A stretch of 64,000 bases of DNA from Clostridia bacterium (GCA_022792135.1 JAAWAM010000029.1:53448-117447), one strand, 5' to 3'; shown: positions 1 to 9,479, numbered from the stretch's first letter. The notes: generated by a model from the letters alone, not told the origin. Numbers and translations are program-made.

Positions 1-1039
1 TTAATTCATCCATTTCTGCTTCTTTTTCTTTTGCTCTTTTTTCGATTTCTCTTTCTTCTATTACTTCATCTATTATTTCATTTGCTGTTCTGATAGCTTC
101 TTGCTCTATTCTTTTATCTAGTTCTTTAATTCTCTTTTCTAATACATCTTGTGCTGTTATGTACAATTCTTCATACCCTGCTTTTAAAGCTTTTTCTAAA
201 TCATAGGTTTCTGATTCATCTCTGTTATAGGCAATATATAATAATTCTGCTAATTCATTTGAATCTAAAATCTTTCCTTTTACACCACATACACCTAAAG
301 CATTTATGATAGATTGTGATTTTGTATATAAATCTGAAAATGCCATATTACTAATCTCTTCTTTAGCAAAACTATTGGTATTAATATCCTCTGGTACATA
401 ATCAATAATAATATAATAGTGTTTTCTTAAAATATTTTTATTGAGACTCATTCTTTCTGTATTATTTACAATATCAACACCATATTCATATAAATTTCTT
501 TCTTTTGTTACTTCTAATCTGGCTTTTTTGATGTCTTCTACTGCATAATCCATATTTTCTTTTCTGTTTAATTCCATTTGTTTTTTTACCAATCGGTCTT
601 GAATCTCTCTTACTTTTTCTTTATATTTTACAATTCCACTTTCTAAGTTAACGGTCCTTGTTTGTACATAAATTTGAATGGGATATCGAAGTGTATTTAG
701 AAATTGTAAAAATCCTTGCTCTACACTATTTCTTTCTAATCCTGACATTAAATCATAATTAATTCCTTGACATTCAATAACCATTAAAAATTTGTTTCCG
801 TTTTTTCTAACAATCATATTGTCTTCTATTTTATCAAATTCCATAAATGAAAAAATAGATTGTTTATTATAATTTGTTGCTTCCAAAGGTTTTGAGTTTT
901 GTACTATTTTCTCTTTTCTATTTTTAGGCTGTTTGGTTTTAATTCTTAATACAATATATATGAATATTAAAACAAATAATATTGTTATCATTGCCATTAA
1001 TATAATTGTAAGTAAATTGGTTATTTCATCACTATTCAT
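1..1039 (-). CDS. TraC/VirB4-N-like membrane protein of a type IV secretion system (3' end outside window)
   Basis: The frame is open from an ATG at 1039, preceded by an AAAGGAGG ribosome site, through the left edge of the window, so about 346 residues are visible and the C-terminus is missing. Residues 7-28 form one membrane segment. A cytoplasmic domain follows with the stretch FLNTLRYPIQIYVQTR near residue 130, which resembles the small TraC-like domain related to the VirB4 N-terminus. The remainder is charged and helical, ending in a Glu/Lys-rich tail. It overlaps the stop of the PrgI-family gene by 8 nt, so the two are probably translationally coupled. The visible domain resembles the protein at 20858-21430 on the other side of the origin in pattern, which links the two clusters. 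Family placement is my reading of motifs, not a search result. Confidence 0.6.
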   Translation of the reverse strand, partial: MNSDEITNLLTIILMAMITILFVLIFIYIVLRIKTKQPKNRKEKIVQNSKPLEATNYNKQSIFSFMEFDKIEDNMIVRKNGNKFLMVIECQGINYDLMSGLERNSVEQGFLQFLNTLRYPIQIYVQTRTVNLESGIVKYKEKVREIQDRLVKKQMELNRKENMDYAVEDIKKARLEVTKERNLYEYGVDIVNNTERMSLNKNILRKHYYIIIDYVPEDINTNSFAKEEISNMAFSDLYTKSQSIINALGVCGVKGKILDSNELAELLYIAYNRDESETYDLEKALKAGYEELYITAQDVLEKRIKELDKRIEQEAIRTANEIIDEVIEEREIEKRAKEKEAEMDEL

Positions 1040-1379
1040 CTTTTGTTTCCTCCTTTAAATAGATATATATTTTATTTTTTCCTCTTTTAAAATTAATCCA
1101 TCTTTTTATAACATCATCAATTGCTTCTCCTCCTGTCTTCTCTGTTAACTTGAATTTCTTACTTTCTGGTATTTTAAATGTGCCTATACAAAATCCAATT
1201 ACTCCTAATAATAAAACAGAAGCTATTCCTATCATCTGCAATCCTAATAGACTAAATATAAAATAAAATATTCCTCCTATTGTTGCTCCTATGCCTGTGT
1301 AAGCTAATGCTTTTATAGAAAAAATATATAAAATTCTACTTTCTCCTTTATAATCTCTTGGAATTTCATATGTTCTCAT
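1032..1379 (-). CDS. PrgI-family membrane protein of type IV secretion
   Basis: A protein of 115 residues beginning MRTYEIPRDYKGESRILY, with two adjacent hydrophobic segments (about residues 20-60) and a charged C-terminus. The N-terminal 'YEIPRDYK' followed by a TM hairpin is typical of PrgI-family proteins, which sit beside VirB4 and VirB6 genes in conjugation-type systems of Gram-positive bacteria. An upstream ATG would add eight residues (MCQKGGKI), but the AAAGGGGG ribosome site lies correctly before the internal ATG at 1379, so I chose that one. The downstream partner starts inside its last codons. The pilin genes lie upstream on the same strand, separated by a terminator. Confidence 0.7.
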   Translation of the reverse strand: MRTYEIPRDYKGESRILYIFSIKALAYTGIGATIGGIFYFIFSLLGLQMIGIASVLLLGVIGFCIGTFKIPESKKFKLTEKTGGEAIDDVIKRWINFKRGKNKIYIYLKEETKDE

Positions 1380-1520
1380 GATTTTGCCCCCTTTTTGACA
1401 CATTTATCTTATTATATACATTATACCAGAAAAAACGTTTAAAAGCGACCTTTTCTCAAGTTTTTTTCTTATTTAAGATAATTGTAATCATTCTGTAATC
1501 ACTCTGTAATAATTTTATTA

Positions 1521-1569
1521 AAAAAAACCATTAAATGTTGATTTTTAATCTAACATCTAATGGTTTTTC
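1521..1569 (-). terminator. Rho-independent terminator after pilin gene 1
   Basis: The inverted arms AAAACCATTAAATGTT and AACATCTAATGGTTTT are separated by a short T-rich loop. Read on the minus strand, the arm is followed by a T run just after the stop of the pilin gene at 1581. It isolates the pilin genes from the PrgI gene downstream. Confidence 0.7.
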
Positions 1570-1580
1570 TTATACATTTC

Positions 1581-1946
1581 TTAAACAGTTACTGTATTAG
1601 CGAAATTGAATACAACACTAGCTATTGTTGAAGCTGCAAATACTAATGCTGCACCAATAATGTATGGTAATAATGTTTTCTTGTATTCTGCTTTTTCTTC
1701 TGCACTACCCATCATATATTTAACACCTAATACAATTAAAACTACTACTGATACAATAGATCCCACTGTACTTACAATACTAATGATATTTTGACCTAAT
1801 GTATCAATTTTGTCTGTATTAGCTGTTGCTCCACTTCCATCATATTTACTTGGATCTGGTGCTGCAAATACTGGTAACATTGTGGATATAACCATAAATG
1901 ACATCATTAACATAATTAAAACCTTATATATTGTTTTTTTGTTCAT
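1581..1946 (-). CDS. VirB2/TrbC-type type IV secretion pilin, copy 1
   Basis: A 121-residue secreted and membrane protein. Residues 1-28 are a signal peptide ending in VFA-A. The mature part holds two hydrophobic helices (about 52-75 and 92-117) joined by a small charged loop, GSAEEKAEYKK. This two-helix arrangement with a basic loop is the VirB2/TrbC pilin fold (T4SS_pilin family). A good ribosome site (AAAGGAGG) precedes the ATG at 1946. It is the last of four pilin-like paralogues in a row on this strand, the next lying about 100 bp upstream. The loop motif GS(A/V)E(E/D)KAE(Y/L)K is shared by all four, so they derive from gene duplication. The role is probably pilus or channel subunit; whether all four are assembled together cannot be told. 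Confidence 0.75.
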   Translation of the reverse strand: MNKKTIYKVLIMLMMSFMVISTMLPVFAAPDPSKYDGSGATANTDKIDTLGQNIISIVSTVGSIVSVVVLIVLGVKYMMGSAEEKAEYKKTLLPYIIGAALVFAASTIASVVFNFANTVTV

Positions 1947-2040
1947 TTTTTGCCTCCTTTTATTTTTTCTTTATATGTATTTTTCTTTGTAACCTTGACA
2001 AAGAATTTTAATAACTACAATTATTTATATTATACTATAT

Positions 2041-2376
2041 TTATAAATTAAATGCAAGATTGTATAAGATACTTGCTATCCTAGAAGCTCCGAATACTAA
2101 AATACATCCTATTACATAGGGTAACATACTTTTTTTATATTCTGCCTTTTCTTCTACACTTCCCATCATATATCTAATTCCTATAATAATTAAAACAACT
2201 ACCGAACTTATTGATGCAACTGTTGAAATTACTTTTATCACATTTTGCCCAAAATCTTCAATTCCTTTTTCTTTTGTAGTACTAGTACCTGGTAAGTCCC
2301 CAATTCCAAAGCTATATACAGGAATATAACTAGCTATGATTAATAGAATTAAACACAATATCATTGTTTTTTTCAT
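2041..2376 (-). CDS. VirB2/TrbC-type pilin, copy 2
   Basis: A 111-residue protein with an N-terminal signal peptide (about residues 1-22), a short Thr/Lys-rich linker, then two hydrophobic helices around the loop GSVEEKAEYKKS. It has the same fold as copy 1, with strong identity across the second half (IRYMMGSVEEKAEYKK). It starts at 2376 behind a GGTGAG ribosome site and is separated from copy 3 by only 15 nt, so the two are likely co-transcribed. The C-terminus is short after the second helix, as in VirB2-like pilins. Confidence 0.72.
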   Translation of the reverse strand: MKKTMILCLILLIIASYIPVYSFGIGDLPGTSTTKEKGIEDFGQNVIKVISTVASISSVVVLIIIGIRYMMGSVEEKAEYKKSMLPYVIGCILVFGASRIASILYNLAFNL

Positions 2377-2391
2377 TTTCTCACCTACTTC

Positions 2392-2784
2392 TTATTCCAC
2401 AGCAGATAATATATTAACTGCTATTTTCCAAATTCCAAAAGCTCCGAATACAACGATACATCCTACAGCATATGCTAAAAGCGTTTCTTTCAATTCTGCT
2501 TTATCCTCTACGCTTCCTACCATATATTTAATTCCTAAAATAACTCCTACTATAACAGCAACTATAAAACCTACACCTAATAACAAATTATATAGAAAAT
2601 TGGATGTTTGATGTAGTTCTTCTTCATTTAGTCTAGCACGTTTATGTCCTTCTGTAATAAAATCTTCTGCTCCTCCCATAATATCATCTATGGTCCCTGC
2701 TGCAAATGAAGTATTAAAAAAAATAGTAACTGCTATACTGAATAGAATTAGGATTAACACTAATTTTTTTAGTATTCTTTTCAT
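2392..2784 (-). CDS. VirB2/TrbC-type pilin, copy 3 (divergent)
   Basis: A 130-residue protein with a signal peptide of about 28 residues (ending SFA-A), a longer charged spacer (residues 35-60), then two hydrophobic helices around GSVEDKAELKET. The loop differs from the other copies (ED and EL instead of EE and EY), making it the most divergent of the four. It is preceded by an AGAGGTGATG ribosome site. It lies 15 nt upstream of copy 2 and 29 nt downstream of copy 4, so the group of four looks like one operon read leftward. Confidence 0.7.
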   Translation of the reverse strand: MKRILKKLVLILILFSIAVTIFFNTSFAAGTIDDIMGGAEDFITEGHKRARLNEEELHQTSNFLYNLLLGVGFIVAVIVGVILGIKYMVGSVEDKAELKETLLAYAVGCIVVFGAFGIWKIAVNILSAVE

Positions 2785-2813
2785 GTATCATCACCTCTTT
2801 ATTTTTCATCGGT

Positions 2814-3563
2814 TTAACTATTTATACTATTTATTAAGCTAAATGCAATCGCTAGTATGTTAGTAATTCCAAATACTAATACTGCTCCTATTACATAAGG
2901 AATCATTGTCTTTTTATATTCTGCTTTTTCTTCTACACTACCTATTATATATTTAAAACCTATTATGATTAAAACAATAACTGATAAAATGGATCCAATT
3001 GTCCTAATTGCACCTATTACAATGTTTCCTATTTTTTGTAGTTTAGTAGCATCTTTTACATCTTCTGTGCTATTTGGTACCCAATCTCCCGCAGAAAATT
3101 TTTTTAATGGTTCTCCTAAGTCTTCTTCTATTTCTATTTCTTCTGGCTCCTTTTTATTGTTTTGTTTTTCTATTTCTGCTATTTTTGAATTAATAAGAGT
3201 CATTAGTTGTGTTACCTTATTATAATCTTCTTTTAAGCTCTGTTTTTTCTGAGAAGTGTCGGGAAGTAAATTAATATCTCTTTGAAGTGTTTGTTTACGT
3301 TTTTTACAATCTTCTAATATTTTTTCTAATTCTTTTTTTGTTTCTGGCAAATTTTTACGATTGTATTTATATTCTGGATAATTTTTCTTTTGTTCTTCTT
3401 CTTCCTTTTCTAATTCTTCTTTTGTTTTTGAAGAATCTCCTGTTTCTTGATCAATTGCATCTCCTGGTGCACCATAACTAATAGGAATGTTACTAAAATT
3501 TATTGATAAGAAAATTAAAATCAATATTGCAAATATTTGCATCTTTAATTTTTTATTTTTCAT
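2814..3563 (-). CDS. Pilin-like protein with long coiled-coil extension, copy 4
   Basis: A protein of 249 residues. It has a signal peptide (about 1-32), then a roughly 120-residue highly charged stretch rich in Glu, Lys and Gln predicted to be helical or coiled-coil, then a C-terminal VirB2-type two-helix module (about 175-245) with the same GSVEEKAEYKKT loop. A normal VirB2 pilin is about 110-130 residues, so this is a pilin fused to an extracytoplasmic stalk. The ATG at 3563 is chosen over 3575 because GGAGG lies right before it. As first gene of the cluster it may be a tip or adaptor subunit; that is inference. Confidence 0.65.
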   Translation of the reverse strand: MKNKKLKMQIFAILILIFLSINFSNIPISYGAPGDAIDQETGDSSKTKEELEKEEEEQKKNYPEYKYNRKNLPETKKELEKILEDCKKRKQTLQRDINLLPDTSQKKQSLKEDYNKVTQLMTLINSKIAEIEKQNNKKEPEEIEIEEDLGEPLKKFSAGDWVPNSTEDVKDATKLQKIGNIVIGAIRTIGSILSVIVLIIIGFKYIIGSVEEKAEYKKTMIPYVIGAVLVFGITNILAIAFSLINSINS

Positions 3564-3718
3564 AAAAACCTCCATTTTATCTTATAAACATATTATAAAC
3601 TATTTCTATCCTTTTTTCAATAAATTTTGACATTTTATGATAACTTTCTTTTTATTTCTTAACTTTTTACCTATAAAAAAAATAATATAAAGTATTAAAA
3701 CTTTATACTATTTTTTGG

Positions 3719-3805
3719 CGGAGATGAGAGGGTTCGAACCTCCGCGCCCCTTTCGGGACCTAACTGTTTAGCAAACAGTCCCCTTCACCACTTGGGTACA
3801 TCTCC
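3719..3805 (-). tRNA. tRNA-Ser (anticodon GCT)
   Basis: The 87-nt minus-strand gene has an acceptor stem GGAGATG/CATCTCC, anticodon loop TTTGCTAAA and a long variable arm (TCCCGAAAGGGG-type hairpin), diagnostic of a type II serine tRNA. It reads AGC/AGT codons. CCA is not encoded directly after the discriminator G. Confidence 0.93.
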
Positions 3806-3886
3806 ATCTTATAAAACAAAAAGAAGAACATAAAATCTTAAATCTATTTTTTTATAAATTTATGGTCTTATGTTCTATCTATAAAT

Positions 3887-3978
<92 letters not shown>

Positions 3979-4060
3979 ATCTGTTAAAAGTTATTCTTCC
4001 AACAGTCTATATATTAGCATTTATCTTAACATTTGTCAATACTATTTTTTCATTTTTTTC

Positions 4061-4576
4061 TTATTTTATCTTATAAGTATCATCAAATGCTATCGCTTTC
4101 CTAATAGCCTCTTTTTCTTCTTCTGAAATAGTATAAGAAGATTTCCCATCTTCTACAGGTTTTGCATAAATATTAGACATTTCTCTAGAATAAATACCAT
4201 TTAAGACTACCCCATCATTATTTTCGTCCAACAAAGCAAGTGCAAAACTTAAATCGCTTCCTGTATCGTTAAAAGCATTATACCTAATTATTCCCACTTT
4301 TTGAATGCATCTTTTTAAATCATGATCCAAATTTTTTACAAGATTAACCATTTCCCCATTTTGTTTTTCTACTCTTTCTACTCGATACATATAATTTTCT
4401 AAATCTTCTTCTATGTGTTTTCCATTTCCTAATTTTTGCATGAAGTTTTTATATTTTTTGCTAATGTTTGTTATTTTTACAATAGCTATTACAAAAGCTA
4501 TTAATAAAATTACATTAAAAATTGCTACTATTAATAAAACATTTTGTATTCCTATTATGTCTAATAAATTTTCCAT
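4061..4576 (-). CDS. DUF4446-family membrane-anchored protein
   Basis: A 171-residue protein with one N-terminal membrane helix (about 12-34), a coiled-coil stretch (35-90), and a conserved C-terminal domain containing VGIIRYNAFNDTGSDLSFA and a following LDENNDGVVL segment, the hallmark of DUF4446. The family commonly sits just downstream of parA-parB in Clostridia, as here, 26 nt after parB. Function is unknown; the position suggests a link with chromosome segregation or the membrane. The ATG at 4576 is the likely start. Confidence 0.8.
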   Translation of the reverse strand: MENLLDIIGIQNVLLIVAIFNVILLIAFVIAIVKITNISKKYKNFMQKLGNGKHIEEDLENYMYRVERVEKQNGEMVNLVKNLDHDLKRCIQKVGIIRYNAFNDTGSDLSFALALLDENNDGVVLNGIYSREMSNIYAKPVEDGKSSYTISEEEKEAIRKAIAFDDTYKIK

Positions 4577-4602
4577 GTAATCAACTCTTCCTTCTTTAAA
4601 TT

Positions 4603-5442
4603 TTATTTAATTAATCCTAAAATTCTTTCTAAATCATCATTTGATGTATATTCTATAATAATCTTTCCTCGCCTTTTTCCAGCATCTAGTTTCACTTTTG
4701 AACCAAAAAAACCTTGAAAAGTATCTTCTATACTTTTATACAAGACGTGTTTTCTTTTTTGCTCTTCTTTTGTTTCTTTTACTTTTGCCTTTTTTTCCAT
4801 TTGTCTTACAGTTGATCCTCGTTCTAGCATATGAATGGCTGCTAAGTATTGTTTTTCTGGATCTGTAATGGCAAGTAGCGCTTTACAATGTCCTTCTGTT
4901 ATTTTTCCTTCCTTTGCCATCTCAAGTACACGTGGTTCTAAATTTAAAACCCTTACCCAGTTAGCAATTGTACTTCTCCCTTTTCCTAATTTTTTAGCTA
5001 CCTCTTCTTGTGACATTCCATAATTATCGATTAAGGTTTTGATTCCCATTGCCTTTTCAACTGGATTTAAGTCTTCTCTTTGCATATTTTCGATTAATGA
5101 TATTTCTGAGTTTATTTTTTCATTGTCTTCTCGAATAATTGCTGGAATCTCTGTTAATCCTGCCATTTTGGAAGCTCTCCATCTTCTTTCTCCTGCAATA
5201 ATGCTATAATAACCATCTTTTTTGGTTACTACGATTGGCTGAATTAATCCATACTCTTTGATGGAACCTGCTAATTCTTCTAATGCTTCTTGGTCAAATC
5301 TTTTTCTTGGTTGGTTTCTATTTGGCTCTACTTCCGTTATTTTTAGTGTTTTTAATAGGTCGGTTTCTTTTGCCTGTTCTTCTTCTGGAACTGGTCCAAA
5401 TAAAGCATCTAATCCTTTTCCTAGTCCTGTCATTTTTGCCAT
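4603..5442 (-). CDS. parB: Chromosome-partitioning protein ParB/Spo0J
   Basis: A 279-residue CTP-dependent DNA clamp that binds parS near the origin and loads condensin. The N-terminus carries the GLGKGLDALFG motif, where ParA stimulation maps. The ParB/Srx CTPase motif GERRWRA lies near residue 95, ENMQREDLNPVEKA near 120, and the helix-turn-helix MSQEEVAKKLGKGRSTIANW near 140. The C-terminal dimerisation domain is present and length is normal. It starts at 5442 with AGGAGGAAG ahead, 40 nt after the parA stop, so it is second in a parA-parB-DUF4446 operon. I did not find a convincing full parS palindrome in the window. Confidence 0.95.
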   Translation of the reverse strand: MAKMTGLGKGLDALFGPVPEEEQAKETDLLKTLKITEVEPNRNQPRKRFDQEALEELAGSIKEYGLIQPIVVTKKDGYYSIIAGERRWRASKMAGLTEIPAIIREDNEKINSEISLIENMQREDLNPVEKAMGIKTLIDNYGMSQEEVAKKLGKGRSTIANWVRVLNLEPRVLEMAKEGKITEGHCKALLAITDPEKQYLAAIHMLERGSTVRQMEKKAKVKETKEEQKRKHVLYKSIEDTFQGFFGSKVKLDAGKRRGKIIIEYTSNDDLERILGLIK

Positions 5443-5482
5443 TTTTATCTTCCTCCTCTTGTTTTCTAATTAATTTTTAGTT

Positions 5483-6272
5483 TTACATCATATGTTTTGC
5501 CTTTTTTTCTTCTTCATTTATCTTTAAAAATTCTTTGGCAAATTTTGTATAACTTTTTGCCCCTTTTGAACGTGGATCATATTCTGTAATTGGCATCCCA
5601 TAGCTTGGTGCTTCACTTAGTCTTACATTCCTTGGTATAACTGTTTTATAGACTTTATCTTCAAAATATTTTTTTACTTCTTTTACCACCTGATTCGATA
5701 GGTTTGTCCTCATATCATACATGGTAAGTAAAGCTCCTTCTATTTTAATGTTTTTATTTAAATGTTTTTTTACTAAGTTTACTGTATTTAATAATTGTCC
5801 GAAGTCCTTCTAATGCAAAGTATTCACATTGTACTGGTATTAATACACTGTCAGATGCTGTGAAAGCATTCAAAGTAATGAGTCCTAAAGATGGTGGACA
5901 GTCAATTAAAATATAATCAAAGTTTTCTTTTACTTCGTCTAACTTTTCTTTTAATCTCTGTTCTCTTGACATCATAGAAACTAGTTCGACTTCTGCTCCT
6001 GCTAAGTTCATATTGGCAGGACATACTTTTAAATTTTTAATAATAGTATTTTGAATTGCTTCTTTTAGTTCTGTATCGTTTACTAAGATATCATAGGTAG
6101 ATGCTTCTACTTCTTTTTCTACCCCTAAACCACTTGTAGCATTCCCCTGTGGGTCTGCATCGATTAACAGTACTTTTTTATTTTTTTTGGCTAAGATAGT
6201 ACCTAAATTAACGGTTGTGGTGGTTTTTCCTACACCACCTTTTTGGTTTGCTACTGCTATTATTTTTCCCAA
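5483..6272 (-). CDS. parA: ParA/Soj partition ATPase, interrupted by an apparent +1 frameshift at CGG
   Basis: A deviant Walker ATPase that works with ParB. It has MGKIIAVANQKGGVGKTT (P-loop with signature Lys), LLIDADPQGNATSGLG, and FDYILIDCPPSLG (Walker B). The best start is TTG at 6272: GGAGG lies 7 nt before it and the protein then begins in the usual Soj way, whereas the ATG at 6287 has no ribosome site. After ...FALEGL (CTT 5804-5802) the zero frame reads CGG and runs to a stop near 5754. Dropping the C at 5801 gives GQLLNTVNLVKKHLNKNIK and continues to 5483, for about 262 residues, the normal Soj length. The rest of the protein is intact, which argues against a decaying pseudogene. Confidence 0.85.
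5798..5804 (-). other. Candidate +1 frameshift site CTT-C-GGA in parA
   Basis: Coding-strand reading is GGA CTT C GGA CAA. Zero frame has CTT then CGG. Skipping C5801 restores the conserved Gly-Gln of Soj proteins. This is one of five sites of the same form in the window. Confidence 0.7.
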
Positions 6273-6350
6273 TTTTATTGCCTCCATTTTCAGTTAATAT
6301 TTATTAATAAGTTTTACTTTTTCTATACTATAATCATATAAAAATATAAG

Positions 6351-6390
6351 AAAAAAGTCAATAAAATTTAACAAATTTATTGACTTTTTT
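6351..6390 (-). terminator. Terminator after rsmG
   Basis: The near-perfect arms AAAAAAGTCAATAAA and TTTATTGACTTTTTT surround a 10-nt loop between the rsmG stop (6411) and parA. Either strand would have a T tract, but its position ends the leftward rsmG transcript, so parA should have its own promoter. Confidence 0.8.
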
Positions 6391-6410
6391 GTTTGTGTTT
6401 TATAGTCTTT

Positions 6411-7133
6411 TTATGAAATCGGTTCTTTTGCAGGTAATCCAGGCTTTCTCGGATATTTACTTGGTGTTTTTTCTATCTTTTTTATGGTTATAATATTCCT
6501 TTTCATATCTGTATTTGGTAAAGAAAAATCGTTGATATCACAAATTTTTCCTCCTAAAACAAAAATTGCTTTTTTACTCTTTTCTAGTTCTTCTTTTACA
6601 TCAGAACCTTTCATACAAATACATTTCCCTCCTTCTTTTACCAAAGGAATTAAATATTCTGACAAAGTGGCAAGATTAGCAACTGCTCTTGAGGTTGCTA
6701 TGTCAAACTTCTCACGATATTTTTTATTTCTCCCAAATTCTTCTGCTCTACTATGTATGGTTTCTATCTTTTCCAATTTTAATGTTTTGATAACTTCATT
6801 TAAAAAATTAAGTCTCTTATTTAAAGAATCTACTAATATGATTTTAATATCCTTTCGATAAATCTTTAACGGAATTCCTGGAAATCCAGCACCAGTTCCT
6901 ATATCTACTATAACAGCTCCCTTTTTTATCTCTTTTTCAATGGTTAAAGAATCTACAAAATGCTTTAAAATAATTTCATGTGGCTCTGTTATCGCTGTTA
7001 AATTAATTTTTTGATTCCATTCGATTAGTAATTCCATATATTGATAAAATTGTAATATCTGTTCTTGATTCAACTCTATATGGATTTCTTTTAAATAGCC
7101 AGTTAATATTTCTTCAAATTTTTCTCTCTCCAT
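6411..7133 (-). CDS. rsmG: 16S rRNA (guanine-N7) methyltransferase RsmG
   Basis: A 240-residue SAM-dependent enzyme that methylates G527 of 16S rRNA. Motifs are NLTAITEPHEIILKHFVDS near residue 43, the SAM loop VDIGTGAGFPGIPLKI near 76, VDSLNKRLNFL and FDIATSRAVA. The C-terminus ends KYPRKPGLPAKEPIS, typical of the family. It starts 2 nt after the mnmG stop and forms the usual mnmG-rsmG pair. Confidence 0.96.
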   Translation of the reverse strand: MEREKFEEILTGYLKEIHIELNQEQILQFYQYMELLIEWNQKINLTAITEPHEIILKHFVDSLTIEKEIKKGAVIVDIGTGAGFPGIPLKIYRKDIKIILVDSLNKRLNFLNEVIKTLKLEKIETIHSRAEEFGRNKKYREKFDIATSRAVANLATLSEYLIPLVKEGGKCICMKGSDVKEELEKSKKAIFVLGGKICDINDFSLPNTDMKRNIITIKKIEKTPSKYPRKPGLPAKEPIS

Positions 7134-7135
7134 TT

Positions 7136-9031
7136 TTAACCCCTTTCATTTTTCATTTGTTGCAAATATACAAGAAGGACCGATATATCGGCTGGTGAAA
7201 CTCCTGATATTCTAGAAGCTTGTCCAATCGAATGTGGTTTAAATTGATTTAATTTTTGTCTTCCTTCTAAGCTAATTCCTTTTATTTTTTCATAATCTAG
7301 TTCCTCAGGAAGCAGTTTTGTTTCCAATTTTTTAAACTTTTCTACTTGTGCTTCTTGCATTTTAATATACCCTTCATATTTAATTTGTATTTCTACTTCT
7401 TCTTTTTCTTGCCATTTTAATTTTGGTCGATCCAAGTCAATTGGTAATAAATCTTCATACTTTAATTCTGTCCTTTTTAATAATTCCGACATCTTCGTTC
7501 CTGTTGTAAGTTCTGATGTGTTTTTATTTCTTAATATCTTATTTACTTCCTCATTTGGTTTCACAATTAATTGTTTTAGTCTTTTTACTTCTTGCTCAAT
7601 ATGGTTTCTTTTTTCTTTAAATCTTGTATATCTTTCATCTGATATTAATCCCATTTCATGACCAATTTCTGTTAGTCTTAAATCTGCATTATCTTGTCTT
7701 AATAAAAGTCTATATTCTGCCCTAGAAGTCATCATTCGATACGGCTCATTGGTTCCTTTGGTAACAATATCATCAATTAAAACTCCTATATATGCTTGCG
7801 TTCGATCTAAAATAAGTGGTTCTTTTCCTTCTATTTTTCTACTTGCATTAATACCAGCAATCAATCCTTGGCAAGCTGCTTCCTCATAACCTGAAGTTCC
7901 ATTGATTTGTCCTGCCATAAATAATCCACTAATTCCTTTGTATTCTAAAGACAACTTTAAATTAGATGGGTCAATACAATCATATTCAATGGCATAAGCT
8001 GGTCTTGTAAATTCTGCTCTTTCCAACCCTGGTATTGTACGATATAAAGCAATTTGAACATCTTCTGGTAAAGAAGAACTCATTCCCTGAACATACATTT
8101 CTTCTGTATCTAATCCAACAGGTTCTACAAAAGCCTGATGACGTGGCTTATCACTAAATCTTACTACTTTATCTTCTATCGACGGACAATATCTAGGTCC
8201 TGTTCCTTCTATCATACCAGCATATAAGGGCGAACGATGTAAATTTTCTCTTATAATTTTATGAGTTTCCTCATTTGTATAAGTTAAATAACAATCTACT
8301 TGTTCAAAATTCTTTGGTTCATTATCAAAAGAAAAAGCCTCTATTCCGTCATCTCCTTTTTGAACCTCCATTTTGCTAAAATCAATACTTCTTCTATTAA
8401 TTCTTGCAGGTGTACCTGTCTTAAAACGAATTAGATTAATCCCTATGTTTTTCAAACAATCTGATAATTGACTAGCCGCTGCCACGCCATCTGGTCCACT
8501 TTCTTTCGAATAATCCCCTATAAATATTTTTCCTTTTAAATACGTTCCTGTGGCTACTATTACAGTTTTAACTTGATAAATTGCTCCTAAATCTGTTTTA
8601 ACTGCCGCTACCTGTCCATTTTCAAGAAAGATATCCACAATTTCTCCCTGTTTTACTTCTAAATTCTCTTGTTTTTCTAAAGTATGCTTCATTTCTGCTT
8701 GATATTTTTTTCTATCTGCTTGTGCTCTTAAAGAATGTACCGCTGGTCCCTTCGAGGTGTTTAACATTTTAATTTGAATCATAGTCTTATCAATATTTTT
8801 TGCCATTTCACCACCAAGTGCATCAATTTCTCTTACTAAATGCCCTTTTGAGCTTCCCCCAATATGTGGATTGCATGGCATATTAGCAATAGCTTCTAAA
8901 CTAATCGAAAAAATTAATGTTTTCTTTCCTAGCCTTGCTGCTGCTAACCCAGCTTCACACCCAGCATGTCCAGCTCCTATTACTACTACATCATATTTTC
9001 CTGCATCATATTCTCCTTTTTTTCGTTCCAT
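7136..9031 (-). CDS. mnmG: tRNA uridine-34 5-carboxymethylaminomethyl enzyme MnmG (GidA)
   Basis: A 631-residue FAD protein that with MnmE modifies the wobble uridine of tRNAs. The FAD motif [22 protein letters not shown] lies at about residue 16 (positions only partly quoted), with [17 protein letters not shown] and the second nucleotide-binding loop [14 protein letters not shown]. The C-terminal motif [19 protein letters not shown] binds MnmE. Its full length matches the family. It starts at 9031 with a GGAGAG ribosome site. Its partner mnmE upstream carries an apparent frameshift, which is interesting because wobble modification itself affects reading-frame maintenance. Confidence 0.97.
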   Translation of the reverse strand: MERKKGEYDAGKYDVVVIGAGHAGCEAGLAAARLGKKTLIFSISLEAIANMPCNPHIGGSSKGHLVREIDALGGEMAKNIDKTMIQIKMLNTSKGPAVHSLRAQADRKKYQAEMKHTLEKQENLEVKQGEIVDIFLENGQVAAVKTDLGAIYQVKTVIVATGTYLKGKIFIGDYSKESGPDGVAAASQLSDCLKNIGINLIRFKTGTPARINRRSIDFSKMEVQKGDDGIEAFSFDNEPKNFEQVDCYLTYTNEETHKIIRENLHRSPLYAGMIEGTGPRYCPSIEDKVVRFSDKPRHQAFVEPVGLDTEEMYVQGMSSSLPEDVQIALYRTIPGLERAEFTRPAYAIEYDCIDPSNLKLSLEYKGISGLFMAGQINGTSGYEEAACQGLIAGINASRKIEGKEPLILDRTQAYIGVLIDDIVTKGTNEPYRMMTSRAEYRLLLRQDNADLRLTEIGHEMGLISDERYTRFKEKRNHIEQEVKRLKQLIVKPNEEVNKILRNKNTSELTTGTKMSELLKRTELKYEDLLPIDLDRPKLKWQEKEEVEIQIKYEGYIKMQEAQVEKFKKLETKLLPEELDYEKIKGISLEGRQKLNQFKPHSIGQASRISGVSPADISVLLVYLQQMKNERG

Positions 9032-9479
9032 TTTTTCTCTCCTTCCTCTTTTTATCTCTCAATTTCTTCTCTTTTATCCACAAATGTTCCACTGTTTTTT
9101 CATTCCGTGTGAAACAAAAAATAGTGGTTCGTTTGCAACATTAAGTGATTTTTACTTATTTGTTCGTTTTTCTTGTTTTTCATGTCTACTTGATTTTTAT
9201 TCTATTTTTAAGCTTTTTTATTGGTTTGTCGGATTTTGTCGAATGTATTTTTTCTCTCTTTATTTTTCTTTTGTTTTATGTAACCATACATTTTTGTTTG
9301 GTTAATATTGCTTTTTTTGGTTCTTTTTCCCCTTTTAATAATAACCTTCTCGAAATTTTCACATTTACTTTCATTTGCATTTAAATTAGTTATATTTCAA
9401 TTTTATGTGTTCTGCAATAGAATTACATTGTTTTCAGTTTAAAGTGCCTTATTTTTGATTCTAACACCCAATTTCAATT
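9032..9479. other. 448-bp spacer between mnmE and mnmG, with one DnaA box
   Basis: No credible gene is present. The stretch is T-rich on the plus strand. A perfect DnaA box TTATCCACA lies at 9074-9082, and a half parS-like GTGAAACA at about 9108-9115. The mnmG promoter must lie here. Confidence 0.5.

Noticed and set aside
9100-9120. Possible parS site near mnmG
   Set aside because: Only one half (GTGAAACA) matches the parS consensus; the other half does not.
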